Positions 12,001 to 24,700 of a DNA stretch of 64,000 bases are shown one piece after another. How positions within the stretch are numbered: position 1 is the first letter of the stretch; each line of letters begins with the position of its first letter. The stretch comes from Pinus tabuliformis (taxonomy: Eukaryota > Streptophyta > Pinopsida > Pinales > Pinaceae). Where the stretch lies: NCBI GenBank assembly GCA_031772625.1, contig CM062816.1, positions 630,571,269 through 630,635,268 of the forward strand, written 5' to 3'. The notes beneath the pieces are model-generated. The model had not been told where the DNA came from. It did not search any database and saw only the letters and a list, made by a program, of their open reading frames with translations. A program made the position numbers and the translations under genes.

Positions 12001-12700
12001 TAGTACAGGTCTTTAACCAATTGCACATAGATTTCCTTAATTTCTTTATCGTATATGCTCTATTCTGTGTTTGAAATGGAGTATGATGGAATTCATAATT
12101 GAATCGTTCTCTACATCAGAAATTTCCTTTGCTTTATACCTAGCTTAATACTATTATTTCATTTGCTTTTTATCTGGTACATTTTAATCATTTTCCTTGC
12201 TTTCTACCTAGTGTAGTCAACTGTTTCATTTTCATATAATAGTTTCTTTTCAGTTTATTAGATTTATGGCTTGTTTGGATGAAGTTGAATGAGTAAAAGA
12301 GTCACAATCATTTCCCTGACAACAAAATTGAAACATCATTCATTGACAACCTAATAGAATATATCTCTTTAGCACATAGTAATTGAGGCTTGGCTGCAAC
12401 ATAAAATTCAGAGATAAAATCCAAAGCAATCTAACAAGAGTAAATCTTAGAATCACACTTAAACCATCCGTAAACTAATTCAATAGAAACTAATTTCTAA
12501 GATAAGTGGCTAACAACATTAGGCCACAATTCTTTAATATAATCAGTAATACCATCTTCATATTAACTCTAAACTTAGACTTTAACAAGAACATAAATAT
12601 CTTAATGACATAAATTAACTTCTATCACATGTACTGCACTTGTGCTCCATCAGTATAATTTCCCTGGTCGATAATTTATGTTGACAATTTAAGCACATTA
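9031..12700 (+). other. Unassigned interior of copy A
   Basis: No domain was recognised. A TATAAAAGCC box near 11843, with downstream AT-rich sequence and a primer-site-like motif 0.9 kb further on, suggests that the right part (about 10700-12700) is a degraded LTR and leader. Open frames at 10368-10669 are short and lack family features. The matching stretch of copy B is 21710-25320. Confidence 0.3.
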
Positions 12701-12702
12701 AA

Positions 12703-14285
12703 TTGGCTAAACATTTCGGCATTATTGTCAGGGAGGTACAAATAGAAGTTAAAAAAATCATTAACATGATATGCATAGGGATAGAGACTCTAGAGGTATA
12801 TTTTTATGATGAGGAAGAAGTTTATTTCCCTCAAATCCACTCACTTCACCTTGATTTCAAAATTCCACACCACCTACTTAAACCGAGATTCCATTTAAAG
12901 TTCGACAAAGACTTCCTGAAGTCTCAAGATTAGAAATCCAATACAGAACTTCACTTTCTTCATATACTCAAGCTGTAATTGAAGAAAATCATATATCCCC
13001 AACTACTGGAGTAGTTTTTCTATCCTGCACTAGTGAACAAATTTTGGGAGAAGAATTAAAAGTTCTTAGTGAAGAAGAGTAACAAGAAACTTATTTTGAA
13101 CAACCATTGATAGAAGAGCCAGAAGAATTAGAAGAACCCTACATTGATTCTGAAGAATATGTCATGGCTAAGGAAGGGGAAGGAGAGGTACACAATGTCA
13201 ATGGTGAGGAAAATAGGATTGGAGGAGGTAGAGGTAGAGGTAGAGGAGGAGGTGGAGATAGGAATAGAGGAGGGGGTAGAGGTAAAGGAAACCAAGATTT
13301 TTTTGGATTTCCTATTCTCGATGAAGATACAACTCTCACAATGAAGAATATATCACCCCCGATTCTTCTTAATTTCCATGGAAAAATAAATGAAGACTGA
13401 GATACATTTCTCTTCGAATTTGAAGTATTATGCAGATAATATGACTATCTGCATGATGCTAAAATGATAAAACTGTTCCCTGCTACCTTAAAGGATGCAG
13501 CATTAAAATGGTTCATGAGTCTAGGGGCACATTATATAAGAACATGGGAACAAATGAAAGAGGATTTTCTAGGCAGATATAGATATTATTTTGTGCCTAG
13601 TAACCTTAAAGATGAAGTCTTCAAAATGACACAAAATAAAGACGAAAATCTTCAAGACTTAGTAGAGAGATTTGTCTTCAATGTTAAAGGAGAAAAAATG
13701 TACAATTTGGATGCAGAAACTCTAAAAGCCCTCGTGCCTAAAGCTACTAAAGATGAATGGATTGATCTCCTTAACTTAACTGGGAAAGGATGTATTTCTC
13801 AATTACCATTTGCAGATATTTGCAATTTATGTGTACATATCTCAAGGGGTAAAGCACGAGTTGGAAAGAGTCATAGAGACCCTCTCTTATCAAGAATTAA
13901 TAAATCTGTCACTGGGACAGTTAGTAGGGCATAATTAAGAATTTTTCTTGATACCTTTAAGAGAAATATTTTAGGGAGTCTAAGTGAACAAATAGACACC
14001 CATAAAATACGGAATAAGCAAAAATCTGAAAATGTTACATTATCTATCTGCCGTCCTAGAGGTCGAAAGAAACACACATTAAGAGAGTGTCCCTTAGACT
14101 CAAAGGCTATAAAACCTTGTGCCATATGTGCAAATAAACATGATACTAAAGAATTTCCTTCTTTGCCGGGTCTCAAGGCTGTTTTTATTGAGGAAGGAAT
14201 ACTAGAACAAGTAGACACTCTCTACTTTATGACCAAGAGACCATGGAAAATCTCTCAACCAAATCAACCACAAGGCTTTAGACCA
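12703..14285 (+). pseudogene. Ty3/gypsy gag relic with RGG-like tract (copy A)
   Basis: A degenerate primer-site-like stretch (CGGCATTATTGTCAGGGA, 12717-12734) precedes the coding relic. An acidic segment (EEPEELEEPYIDSEEY) leads into an Arg/Gly-rich tract GGGRGRGRGGGGDRNRGGG, like RNA-binding RGG boxes. At 13464-13934 lies a Retrotrans_gag domain with ATLKDAALKWFMSL and TWEQMKEDFLGRY, then a knuckle-like CAICANKHDTKEF region near 14120. The family is Ty3/gypsy by the gag domain. It is broken and cut short at 14285. Confidence 0.7.
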
Positions 14286-14286
14286 A

Positions 14287-14720
14287 GGACTCTACACACC
14301 GGGATTTAGGGTTAGACTCTAGACGCTCAGGGTGTGGAAACTTAAATTTTATTGAAGTAGCGATATGGTCGGTTGAATTTAGTTTAATACATGTAACAAA
14401 TATTTATATTTTTTGGTGAAAAATCCCTATAAAATGGAGGGCAATGAGAATAAGGACTCTACAGACCGGGATTTACGGTTAGATTCTCGATGCTCAAGGT
14501 ATGGAGGCTTAAATTTTATTTATGTAGAGATATGGCGGGTTGAATTTAGTTTAATAAAGGTAACAGATATTTTGAGTCTGGATGTGTAGGTTTAAATTCT
14601 CGAGGTTAAAGGATGGGTTGAATTTGTTATGTATTAAATAACTATCATAAATGAACTACTGGGCTTATTATGTATTAACTCACTATCATAAATGAACTAT
14701 TGGGCTTAGAAAGTGATCGA
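14287..14720. repeat. Two local tandem repeat families
   Basis: A unit of about 168 bp starting GGACTCTACA(C/G)ACCGGGATTTA occurs at 14287 and 14455. It is followed by two copies of about 42 bp (TATGTATTAA..CTATCATAAATGAACTA) at 14629 and 14671. There is no coding potential. This sequence starts exactly where copy A loses homology to copy B. Confidence 0.6.
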
Positions 14721-15755
14721 AAGGGCGAGTTCAATTTGCTATGTATTAACTGGATTGCCAGAGGAACTTTTTGGCTTACAATTGGTTACTAATCGAATCA
14801 TAATTAATATTTTTATTTTTAATATATAATATATTATTATTATTATTATTATAATTAATATTTTTATTTTTAATATATAACAAATTATTATTATTATTAT
14901 ATTTATAAATATAGGTATAGGTGTTTTGGAAGTTCATTAATGGATTAGTGATTTATTCAAATAATTTAATTTGTTGGATTAATATGTGTTTAAATATTGT
15001 TTTAATTTTTTTTTAATTATTGATAATTAAATTTTAATTAATTATTATTATATTTAGCATAGTTATAGATGAAATAAGAATTGATTAAAATTTGGTAATA
15101 TATTTTTTTGTAAAAATGCGATTTTTTCTTATTTAAAATATATTTTTCAATGTACAACACAATGAAAAACCCTTGGGTCACACATTAAACAATTTAAACT
15201 CAAGTTTTTAAAAATCTCATTAAGATTTGGATTAAAATTAACTAGAAAAATTGTAGTGAAAATGTCATTTCGTGTATAAGTTAGAGTATGTGATTATATT
15301 TTAGTAAATTATAAATATTTAAAAATAAATCGTTAACCTCTTTTTTGTTATCAACATTTATGTGATTTGTGGGATTATTTTGCAATTATGGAGTTGTGAC
15401 TCAAGGTAGGTGGGAAACTATGTGGTTTATAACTAATACAAATGTTTTCACTTTATTATTAATAGTTAAATAATAACTAATAATTGGACTTGATGTTGCA
15501 AAGGAAACATTGTAAGGCGGTAACATAGGAGATCAAAAATTAAGAGATTTGGTTAGCCAAGGACGAGGAACACCTAAAATGTTATATTGTCCACACGGAA
15601 CTATGGGACATCCATGTACAAAGGTCCACATGCTACTCTAAGGGGTTACTTGTAACTTGTATGTCATATGAGAAGAAGAAGCACCGCCTGGTGACTGAAA
15701 AATGCATGTCATCATTCTCAAAGAGTCTAGACAACTCTCATTTTATACAAACTTA
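14721..15755. other. AT-rich noncoding sequence
   Basis: There is a local duplication of an AATTAATATTTTTATTTTTAATATATAA motif with ATT runs (14800-14900). No gene or element was recognised in the rest. Confidence 0.5.
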
Positions 15756-15759
15756 TTGG

Positions 15760-16265
15760 TTACTAATTGGAAACATCCACATTCAAGTTAAGCTACAATG
15801 ACCACGAAGAACAATGAAATGGAGTCATGGACCATTTTTTACTGGGTGAAGGTATTAGTCGAAGTAGACTACTTCACTACTTCATATTTTATGTCATTCA
15901 TGAGTAGTAAAGAAACAAATTCAAACATAAAGTCCATTGTTTATCCATAAAAATACAAAAATTTCTAAAACACTGTCAACATTAAGTAAAGGACATGGAA
16001 AAACACACTAAGTCAAAATCATCCACATGATGTATGGTCTAACAATTCACAAGAATGTATCAATCACCAATATGATCACACTTAATTATTGATTTAATTG
16101 GGTTTAAACAACAAATAATGCTTAAATGCACATGCATGTGTTTGTGTGAGAGAGAGAGAGCGAGATAAATAGCTTGATGGAATCATGAAGAAACACTTCA
16201 TATCATAAAATATAACTTTCATTTGAATCAGTATAATATTAACCAGTAACAACAATTTACATTAG
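15760..16265. repeat. Direct repeat, left copy
   Basis: This copy matches 16965-17510 at perhaps 75-80% with small indels. Shared blocks include CTACAATGACCAC(G/T)AAGAACAATGAAATG, GGTTTAAACAACAAATAAT and a short GA run. The two copies bracket the CCCH exon, which implies a local duplication. Confidence 0.6.
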
Positions 16266-16468
16266 CAATAATTCTAGACTTAAAGAAAGGTGTTGTGGCT
16301 AAAGTTTCAGCATTATTTGACTAGACCTTTTCATCCTAGATAGGAGCAAGGTAATGAAATTTCAAAATATTTACATATGTTAATTTAAGGACTTCATCCT
16401 TGCAAACTATGATGTTTCTCGAAATAGAAATTATAATTTTCACAAACTATGTCATGGACAAGATGCAT

Positions 16469-16816
16469 TTAGCACAACGATAAATGTGTAGACTTGGATG
16501 AAATAGCAGCATCACAATATGTAGAAGCATTTTCCTTTGTATTTCCTAAAACAACAATATCTGAATCTTGTTCGGAGCTGTTAGGCTCTCTTGACGGTTG
16601 ATCTCTACTCTTTGTAATTTCCAGTGTGGGTTTCGAAATGGACTGAACATGTGAAATTGTTGGGGGACAACCTCTAAGATATGGATCCAGTGGTATGTTT
16701 GAAAGGTAAGAGGCTAACAAACTATAAGAACGACTTGTCATCGGATGATCTAACTTGCATGTTGGTCCAAAATTACATATACCATAGTGGATTTAATGGG
16801 TGCATGTTGCTTGCAT
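16469..16816 (-). pseudogene. Last exon of a ZFN-type CCCH zinc-finger gene, probably inactive
   Basis: After a minus-strand acceptor AG (16818-16817, with T-rich sequence before it) the exon encodes a CCCH finger of spacing C-x8-C-x5-C-x3-H, with the core YGICNFGPTCKLDHPM. It is then followed by a Ser/Pro/acidic tail of about 87 residues and a TAA near 16469. Plant ZFN1-like RNA- or DNA-binding proteins end in just such a finger (consensus YGICKFGPxCKFDHP) plus a short tail. A TAA stands at 16795-16793, inside the finger where the family has an aromatic residue, so this copy seems unable to make the finger. The other fingers (normally four) were not found in the window. The 90-codon frame from 16741 is the tail after the stop. 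The assignment is strong; loss of function is likely. Confidence 0.65.
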
Positions 16817-16964
16817 CTTAATATGAAAACAAAAAAAAATGCATAATAAGGAACATGAATTGAAACAAAATTTTAAAGAAATTACATGAAACCTCTCAAA
16901 ATATTTCATTTATTACAAAAATTGAGTTCTTTTATATCAAATAAATCTCGTTCGGGTAAAAAGT

Positions 16965-17343
16965 TATGGGTTTGTAATATGAAAGAATCCACATTAAAGC
17001 TAGGCTACAATACAATGACCACTAAGAACAATGAAATGAAGACTTGTATAAATATTTATTGGGTGATGGAATCTATTGAAGCCTACTACTCCATATTCTA
17101 TGTCACTCATGAGTAATAAATAGGCATATTGAATCATAAATTCGATTTTTCGTTAATAAAAATACAAATTTTCAAAAACATTGTTAATTTCAAGCAAAAG
17201 ACATCAAAAAATGCACTAAATCCAAATCGTAGAGATGATGTATGTTGTAAAACTTCACCTGAATGTAACAATCACCAGTCTCATCACATTGAAAATGTTG
17301 ATTTAATAAGGTTTAAACAACAAATAATTAACAAATGCACATG

Positions 17344-17425
<82 letters not shown>

Positions 17426-17510
17426 ACTTGATGGCCTTGGTGAATCGTGACAGAGACGTTCACATCATAAAAGACAACTTTCGTTTGAATTAGGATTATC
17501 TATTAACAAC
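16965..17510. repeat. Direct repeat, right copy
   Basis: Second copy of 15760-16265, on the upstream side of the CCCH exon. Its GA run has expanded (17347-17420). The right end is interrupted by the LTR at 17511: the left copy continues TAACAACAATTTAC where this one has TAACAAC and then the LTR. Confidence 0.6.
17347..17420. repeat. (GA)37 microsatellite
   Basis: A perfect dinucleotide run of 74 bp. The matching place in the left repeat copy (near 16148) has only a short GA run, so this is a local expansion. Confidence 0.95.
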
Positions 17511-18547
17511 TGTTATAGGCCATTTTGTCATGTATGATTAGTAAGCATCCTAATGGGATCAATCAACATCATATTCTCCCTTGTTACCATCTTGCACAAA
17601 GCCCTAAGCATGTTCCCTTCATCCCCCACGATTTCAGCCCTAAGCTACTTCATTTGAGCAATGTTGAGGACCACCGCTCTTGATAAGGCTACTTGGGTGT
17701 GTTCACCTACAAGTTGCTCCATTACGGCTTGTGTTGGTCACCAACATGTTTCTCCCCTTTGCACCTATGTTGGTTCTAGAAATCAGGGAGAATGATCGGG
17801 ATTCGAGAAGCTTCGCCTTATAGGAGTTTCCAAAAGTTGTTTTAACTATTTAGCTTTGATAAAACATTTAGATCCTATCCTATCATAATTTGGAGTTTTA
17901 TCCACTTATCCTTTGCTCTTATCCCTCCATCAAAGGTCGATCTAAAACCTTAGATTGGTAATTGGATAAGAACTCCCAACTTACCCTACTTCTCTATATA
18001 TTCCCAACATTCTATGTGGTTTAGTGTTGTATCTTAGAGAATAATTATGCCCTTATGTTCCGGTAGTGAGTGGTCATCATATCATGCATTTCGGGTGATA
18101 GAAGGTGCATATTGTGACAAGGAAAGCACAAGTCAATAATTTGGAGGAGCTCTTCTACGAGATCAACTTATACTTATAATCGTAATCTCCTTCCATTTAT
18201 ATTGGTGCAAAAAACTCATTACTTTCTTATACATGATGTTGTTATTTCATATATTTCAATATCGTGTTTATCTATTGAATGAATTATTTAGACGATACTG
18301 CATAGGTCCAGCAGTTTCTTAGCTTGTGTTATCTCACTGTGCAAGTTCTAATTTTCAAATTCAAGGCTAGTATTAGAGCATCCAAGCTAAAGAAGGAGTA
18401 AAGTGTGCAAAGGATTCTAGGTAGGCCTCACTCTAGCATTTATTTAATTTAAGGAAAATCATTGTGCCCCTTATCTCTTTGTTGTTCTAGGTTAGCCATC
18501 AACGTAGGGGATATACTTTTGTTCAAACTCGTAAATCCTCTATAACA
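17511..18547 (+). repeat. Ty3/gypsy 5' LTR, 1037 bp
   Basis: Bounded by TGTTATAG and CTATAACA, inserted in the right copy of the local direct repeat. The left copy at 16255 serves as the empty site. Confidence 0.7.
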
Positions 18548-18550
18548 AAT

Positions 18551-18568
18551 TGGCGACCATACTAGGGA
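18551..18568 (+). other. Primer-binding site of the 17511 element
   Basis: TGGCGACCATACTAGGGA starts three bases after the LTR end. TGGCGAC-type primer sites are typical of plant Ty3/gypsy elements. Confidence 0.65.
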
Positions 18569-19727
18569 ATGGAGTATTACCTTGGTGGTTTCCTTGTCCC
18601 TTGTGTTTGATTACCTCCTTGACTAAACTTTATTGTATCATCCAACGAAGAAGAAACCTAAGAAGTGATTTCATTGAGCCTTCTTTGGAATTCCTATTTT
18701 CCAAGTAGAATGAACCCCTTCTTTGTTTGACATAGCATTGCACCTCACCCAAGCTCACTTCGTATCGGCGTTGTAACACATTGGTTCCTCTTGTGCAGTA
18801 GCATCAATCCTTGTTTTTGCATAATTTTTTCTTTCGTTCTTGATCCTCTCTTTTGTGAGCCTACTTCCAGTTGAAATTCCCTAAGTCTTGAGTGCCTTGT
18901 GGTCTGTCTCAATCCTCCATTTAGTTTTCATTTTTGTTGTTTTCTTTTGGTAAGAATTGGTTTTGATTTTTACTTTTTCTTATCATTTGGTCACTTGCAA
19001 ATGATTTTGTTTATTGCTGATCGCTTAGATGATTCCTTGTTTTAGTCCCCATTCTGAAAAGTGTATTTGAATCATTAATTGAACATTTTCATATTACTTT
19101 TCTTCATTTCAAAAATTGTGTTGAAAAGAAAAATCTATATTCATTTTCATCTAGGTTTTGTCCATGAAATTGGACCTCCCTAGTGTGAAATTGCATATTT
19201 TTTCTTTCATTTTTACAATGAGTATTAATCGAATTTGAATGTAATCTCTTTTAATTTTTGGAATATTCACCCAATTTCACTTTGAGAACTATGTTTCGAA
19301 GACTTATCTTGCATAGATCACATTTTCATAGTTAGAATTATCATTTTCACAACATGAAAGGAAAGTGTCGATAGATTACATTGACATAGTTTTCAGGGGA
19401 ATCGTGCATAGATTACAGTGCACGGTTTGACACCTTTTAATTCTTTAAATTGAATTAGAATAATGAAATTGAAATATCTAGTTAGGAAGCTCTTGTCGGC
19501 TGCATATTTTATTGTTGCATCATTTTTTTCACCTCTTCCCTACACTAGATAACTTTCATCGAAATTGAAAAGAGTTATTTTTTTCATATTAGTTGCATCA
19601 TAGGTGTGTTCAGGTGACATCGATTTTTGAGCATTGAAACTGAAAGATAATTCAAGATCAACTTTAAAATTCATCTCATTTAACCTAAGGAGCATTTGAA
19701 ACTTAATGACACACATACAGGTATAGG

Positions 19728-19934
19728 CTAGAGAGGTGTTCTAGTGTCGTTAAATGTAGGAGTTGTCGTTGTTTTCCAATGTTGTATTTGAGGGGTGAAA
19801 TCATGTTCCACATACGTGACTGCATAAGATCGTTCTCCACGCACCTTTGGGTATATCAGATGGCTCTCCACACCTGGTAAGTATATGCGAATGCTCTCAT
19901 TTAATGGGAACATAGGTAATTGATATGACTGCAT
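19728..19934 (-). other. Short open frame, possible exon remnant
   Basis: A minus-strand frame of 68 codons starts MQSYQLPMFPLNES and holds YPKVRGERSYAVTY. The YP-x-x-RGE-x-x-Y-A pattern faintly recalls the YPERPGExxCxYY lead-in of ZFN-type CCCH fingers, and the strand agrees with the exon at 16469. The cysteines are absent, so this is only a weak suggestion. It could be chance. The rest of 19690-20167 has no feature. Confidence 0.15.
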
Positions 19935-20252
19935 TGTATACCGTGATACATAAACACAACATTCAGATAGATTGCCTACATGTATGTTCAGTCCTTAGTT
20001 CACCAAGGTGTATATTGTAGTTTAAGGTTTCCTTGTAAACCTTTACGCCTAGTTACCGCTTTGTTTTTCCTATGTTTCTAATTTACAAAATAAATTAATT
20101 AACTACAGAACAACATCCTCCCCATGGAACAACTCCTTAGTGGATCTTAGGTTGAGACTAATGGAAATAATTCCAGAGTCTATTAATCAAGGGAACCCCT
20201 ATGATGGGAATCCTCGTCCTTTTTATTTTTTGGAAATATTGGTGCCCCCTAT

Positions 20253-21710
20253 ATGGAAATGTTGTCCCTCCCCATATTTAACATTGGTTTTCTAGTTTGG
20301 TTATTGTCAATTCCTATGGTTCTCAATGTCCAAACTACTCCTCAACCGAGTTCTCCTCCAATTAAACAACATAAACCTCATGTTGATCCTAAAATTAACC
20401 CTTTTCCTTCATCAACAATTGTTTCTTCATCCCTTTATTCCTCTTTGCCTCATGAGAGTCTTGATTCTAGTAACCAGGAAGGTAAGAAGAAGACAAAAGG
20501 ATGATGAAGAAGAATAAAAATAAGAAAGGGGGCAACCAAGAAACCATTGCTATGGATACAACTAGTATAGACAAATTTTCTAGTCAGCCCCACAAAGTTA
20601 AATTCCCTTGCATCTAATGTAAGGGTGACCACCTTCTTAGAGATTGTCCTGTTATTCCCAAAGTATTAGAAGTGTTGTCCATAGGCTCACATCGGCCTTT
20701 GTCGTCAACTTCTGGAGATCATGTTGGTGATAAACCCTCAACTAGTGATATAAGGTCCATGGGAAAAAGGGTAAAGTCAAATTTCCCTGTAATTAATGTG
20801 AATGGAATCATCCTATTCACCTTTTTCCTTATATGTATGAAGCCTTGAAAGTGTTGGAAAAGACTATAGTTTCTCAGCCACAACTTCCAGTTGGTTGCTA
20901 GAAGTTTTCTCCCAGACCCCCACAAGTTGATGAAGTGATTGACCAGAATCAGAATCTAATAAAATACACTCCCTCTGAACGTGAATCCCCTAAGTCTGTA
21001 TCTGACCAACCATTGGTTTAGAAAAATGTTGAATCGATTCCACCTTCATTTGATCATACCTTTCCCGCAGAGAGTGAACTTCATACCACTATAGTTCTTC
21101 TCGTTTCTTCAAGTTCCAATGAAATGGGGAATAGTTCTCCCATTCTCATTGCACAATAGGGCAATTATCCCATTCCTACAGTCCCCCCTCCAAGTATTAT
21201 AGTCACTTCCTTTGATTGGAGTCAACTGGTAGTATATCTCCTTCCACCTTACGTTTCCTTTCAGATCATAGTGCATGCTTATAATGTGGTCGTGCATAGC
21301 ACAATCATAGATGAATGCACATGTGTTAGTATTATGTACTCAACTACTTAGTAAGACTTAGTTTCTCCATAGCTTGTGCCCGTTACCCAAAATCTATTAG
21401 CTTTTAACAAAGGAACTAGTCATCCATTATGGATCCTTCCTAAGTTTCCTATTACTTTGGGAGGAAAGATTGTCTATATTGGTGTGATGGTAGTCTAAGG
21501 GCTTTTGGCTTTTAATTTACTCCTTTGGAATGACTATGTATATTTCATGGGAGCTCTTATCTCTTCACTCTTTCGTGTAATGCGTTTCCCGCATGAAGGA
21601 AGAATTGTGACCGTTAACCAATTTTCATTAATTTGTCCTCATTTACTCCCCACCAACCCGTTTCCCTAAATGGTCTTTATATGCAAGTGGTATCTCATGC
21701 ACCATAGGTT
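20253..21710 (+). pseudogene. Ty3/gypsy gag knuckle and protease relic (copy B)
   Basis: Counterpart of 7572-9030 with the same knuckles (near 20615 and 20785) and protease-end region (21380-21700). It is more damaged in the protease part than copy A. Confidence 0.5.
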
Positions 21711-24700
21711 AATTATGTGGGAACCTATACCATTCACGTACCTACTACTAAAGATGAGCCTTTCATTGCTTTCTCAACTTATTTTGACCTAGGTTGGGTA
21801 GGTCATATGGTCAAACACTTACTAGGGAATACCTTCGTGATCAGGATCAGAGAGAAGTTACTTACCTTTTCTCAAGCACATTAAACAGAAAAAAGTTGTC
21901 TTGAGCATAATTATTTTCTTATGCCACACTCATTAAAATTGAAACAATTCCCTTTTCCAACTTGAGTATTTAATTATGTCTCATAAATTCCTAGTTGATT
22001 TTTACACTTTATCTCATAAATGAACCTTCATTTAATCCACCTGTTAGTACCCAACATTCTACTTGGGTGCATCAAATGAAGTTTTGGGGAAATGTACTTA
22101 TTTTAAGAATAGTTTTTCCTCTGTTTCAAGCTTGTAGAAAAATGAAACCAATTTCAAGCATAGTTTCCCATGTTTCAAGCTTCTGTAAAAATGAAACCAT
22201 TCCCATTTTACCCCTCGTGATTGCCATTTTTGTCAGCCTATTTTTTGTGATATGAGCCTTGGTTTTCTCATTCCGTTATCACAATCGGCTTGGTCAATCG
22301 TACACTTTCAATTATTTTTTACCCTTTTGCGAGGAATGACTATGATGAGTAGTCTTATCAGCCAGATTCTTGAGCTCTGTGTGTTTTGAGCAGTTCCCTC
22401 ATGAGAGAAACCAATCTCTATTCTTTATAGCACTCATTCCTATAAGAAGAGTCCTTTTTTAGCTCTTTTAAAACTCCTAAAATATGAAATTATGTCGAGC
22501 GCTTCTCTTTTCGAACTTGTTAAAGTAAATGAAAAGACATCTACTCAATAAAAGTTTAACCATTTTTTGGATAGAGATAGACCAACTACGAAAAAGGAAT
22601 ACCTTAGTCAAACATGGCTAAGGGGTTCTCTCCGGTATTGTTTTATACATTTTCGGACATAAGGGACTACCTACGAAAAGGGTAATTTGGAGTTTTCTTT
22701 TTCACCTCTTTTTAAAACTATCTAAAGATGAAAAATATGTTGAGTTTGACCTTCCCTGGACTCATTGAAACATAAAATAATTAATGAATCATCTATCATG
22801 ATGAATCCAAATCGTTCCTTCTCATGGTTCGTTAAATATACTCAGAGGGATTCATCCGAAGGATGAACTTAGAGATCAAGCATATGTTATCCTCTTCAAG
22901 CTTGTTAAAAAATTAAGAGATACCAAGGAGTATAATTGGGGAAATTGGGAAACCAAGGGATTCCATTTTTCTAATTACAGTGAGTCACTCTTGAACACGA
23001 CACTCTTCCATTTCATATTTGTCATTATTGGGTTAGGTAATCAACTTGTCTCTTGGTTATCATATTGTTTCAGAGCCTCTATTTCAACTTTGGGTCAAGT
23101 CTTCCAACTCAATTTAGTGTCGTTGGTGTGTTCAAGAGAAGTCATTCAATTGATCTATGCTAGAATACTCTTAAGCCTTAAGTTCATGTCGACCTTTCAC
23201 GACTCTATGCCAACATCATTATGATCATTCTATCTAAATCACAATACTCGTTTTTTGTCATTGATGGGGGATACATCAAAGCCATCTTGTGATGGGTCAC
23301 TTCATGTTAACATCAAAACATCATCCAGGAAGTTGACTTAGAAACACACCTTTGGTACCTTGGTACTTTCTTAAATCAATGGTAAGATTCCTTACTCTCA
23401 GCAACATGTTTACATCAATGGCCTTCGGCTGAAATATTTGTGTGGTGTTCAAGATCAACTCCTTTATTCACACAATATAGATTGTACTATAATACCTTGA
23501 GAGCCATTAACATCATCAATGGTTTCTCTCACATTTTTTAATGACTTACATCATTCGTTGGTAATTAGATGGTGTCTACCATGTTCGAATCCAGCTGATT
23601 GATTCACATGATTAGACTCGTATGTTGGTTGGTTGTGTGAATGAGACAGAAGACCCAAAATCTATTTTCATCGATCTAGGGTAAAATTTCAGGAGTTAAC
23701 CAAAGATCACAATGTATCATGGTCATAATCATATACACAATCATCCAGTCATGGGTCCAATTGCATCTGTGGACGCGTCTTTTGATAATTATAAATGTTA
23801 TGTTAGCTTATGAGTTGAGTATGGGTAAGCCTCCCTCAGCAAACAAATATGACATGTTGTAAATGTATTCTAAAAGATGAATAACATCAGTTGTCCTTCA
23901 TCCCAACTTGTTGTAGAGTCCAAGGACTGTCTTACCTTCATACCCTTTCTCCATATACTTCTTCCTTTTTCCCTATACCTGTCACCTAAATAATGCAATA
24001 GACACAAGGTTTTGTTAAAGATAAGCATTTAAATGTCTTCTTCTTCATATTTGTCTATATACATTATTGTTTTGTTAAAGTATGCATTTGGCTACGGAAT
24101 TGGCTCGTTTCTACAACTAATCTAGATTTCCGCAGCCAATCCATATTTTCGTAGCTATCTCCTTTGTTAACAGGGTTCAGATGCTCCACCTAAGCCAATG
24201 AAGATATGGATGGATGAGGAATCATTCAATCATGGATTCTTTCCTATTCTCTTGAGCTAATCCTTCAAGAAGATCGCATGACAACATGGTCAACCTCAAA
24301 GTCAACTGCAAGATTATCGTCGAGACAGAGACCGAGTTTTCTCGAAAACTTATCGATTTTATTTTCAAAATAGCAAATCGATTATTTACCGATATAGTTT
24401 GATTTAGTAGGATCAGAGAAAATATATATAGGCTTGAAACTCTTGTATTGTTATACATAGAAGTATTATAAAAGCCATGGACGCTCCGTGTTTTGGGTGC
24501 ACACCGATACATATAAACTTTAAGAACATCTTATTACACTTGTTTGCGAGTAATAGAATTGTTTTATGTTTTCCATACTATGTCGATTGAAGGTTTTCAA
24601 TTGTTTTGTGGAGGGCCCCTATGACCAGTACAGGTATTTAACCAATTGCACATAGATTTCATTAATTTCTTTATCGTAGATGCTCTGTTCTGTGTTTGAA

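Larger units (their letters stand above)
7488..14285 (+). mobile_element. Composite Ty3/gypsy block, copy A
   Basis: This 6.8 kb block shares about 97% identity by eye with 20168-26379. Both copies start at the same point (TAATTCCAGAGTCT) and are colinear. It contains two unrelated-looking Ty3 parts in plus orientation: a gag-end/protease piece (7572-9030), then unassigned sequence with a promoter-like stretch, then a primer-site-like sequence and a second gag (12703-14285). No reverse transcriptase or integrase was found. Because the same two pieces stand in the same order in both copies, the block was probably copied as a whole rather than inserted twice. It is broken in many places. Confidence 0.7.
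17511..19690 (+). mobile_element. 5' end of a Ty3/gypsy fossil (LTR, primer site, leader)
   Basis: The LTR at 17511-18547 has perfect 8-bp inverted ends (TGTTATAG and CTATAACA) and a TATA-like CTATATATTCC near 17993. A primer-site motif TGGCGACCATACTAGGGA follows three bases later (18551-18568), of the kind used by plant Ty3 elements. The roughly 1.1 kb after it looks like untranslated leader with no open frame. No gag, pol or 3' LTR follows, so only the 5' end is present. The right limit is approximate. Confidence 0.65.

Noticed and set aside
17347-17420. Possible promoter GA element
   Set aside because: It is a pure microsatellite expansion relative to the other repeat copy, with no gene start nearby.
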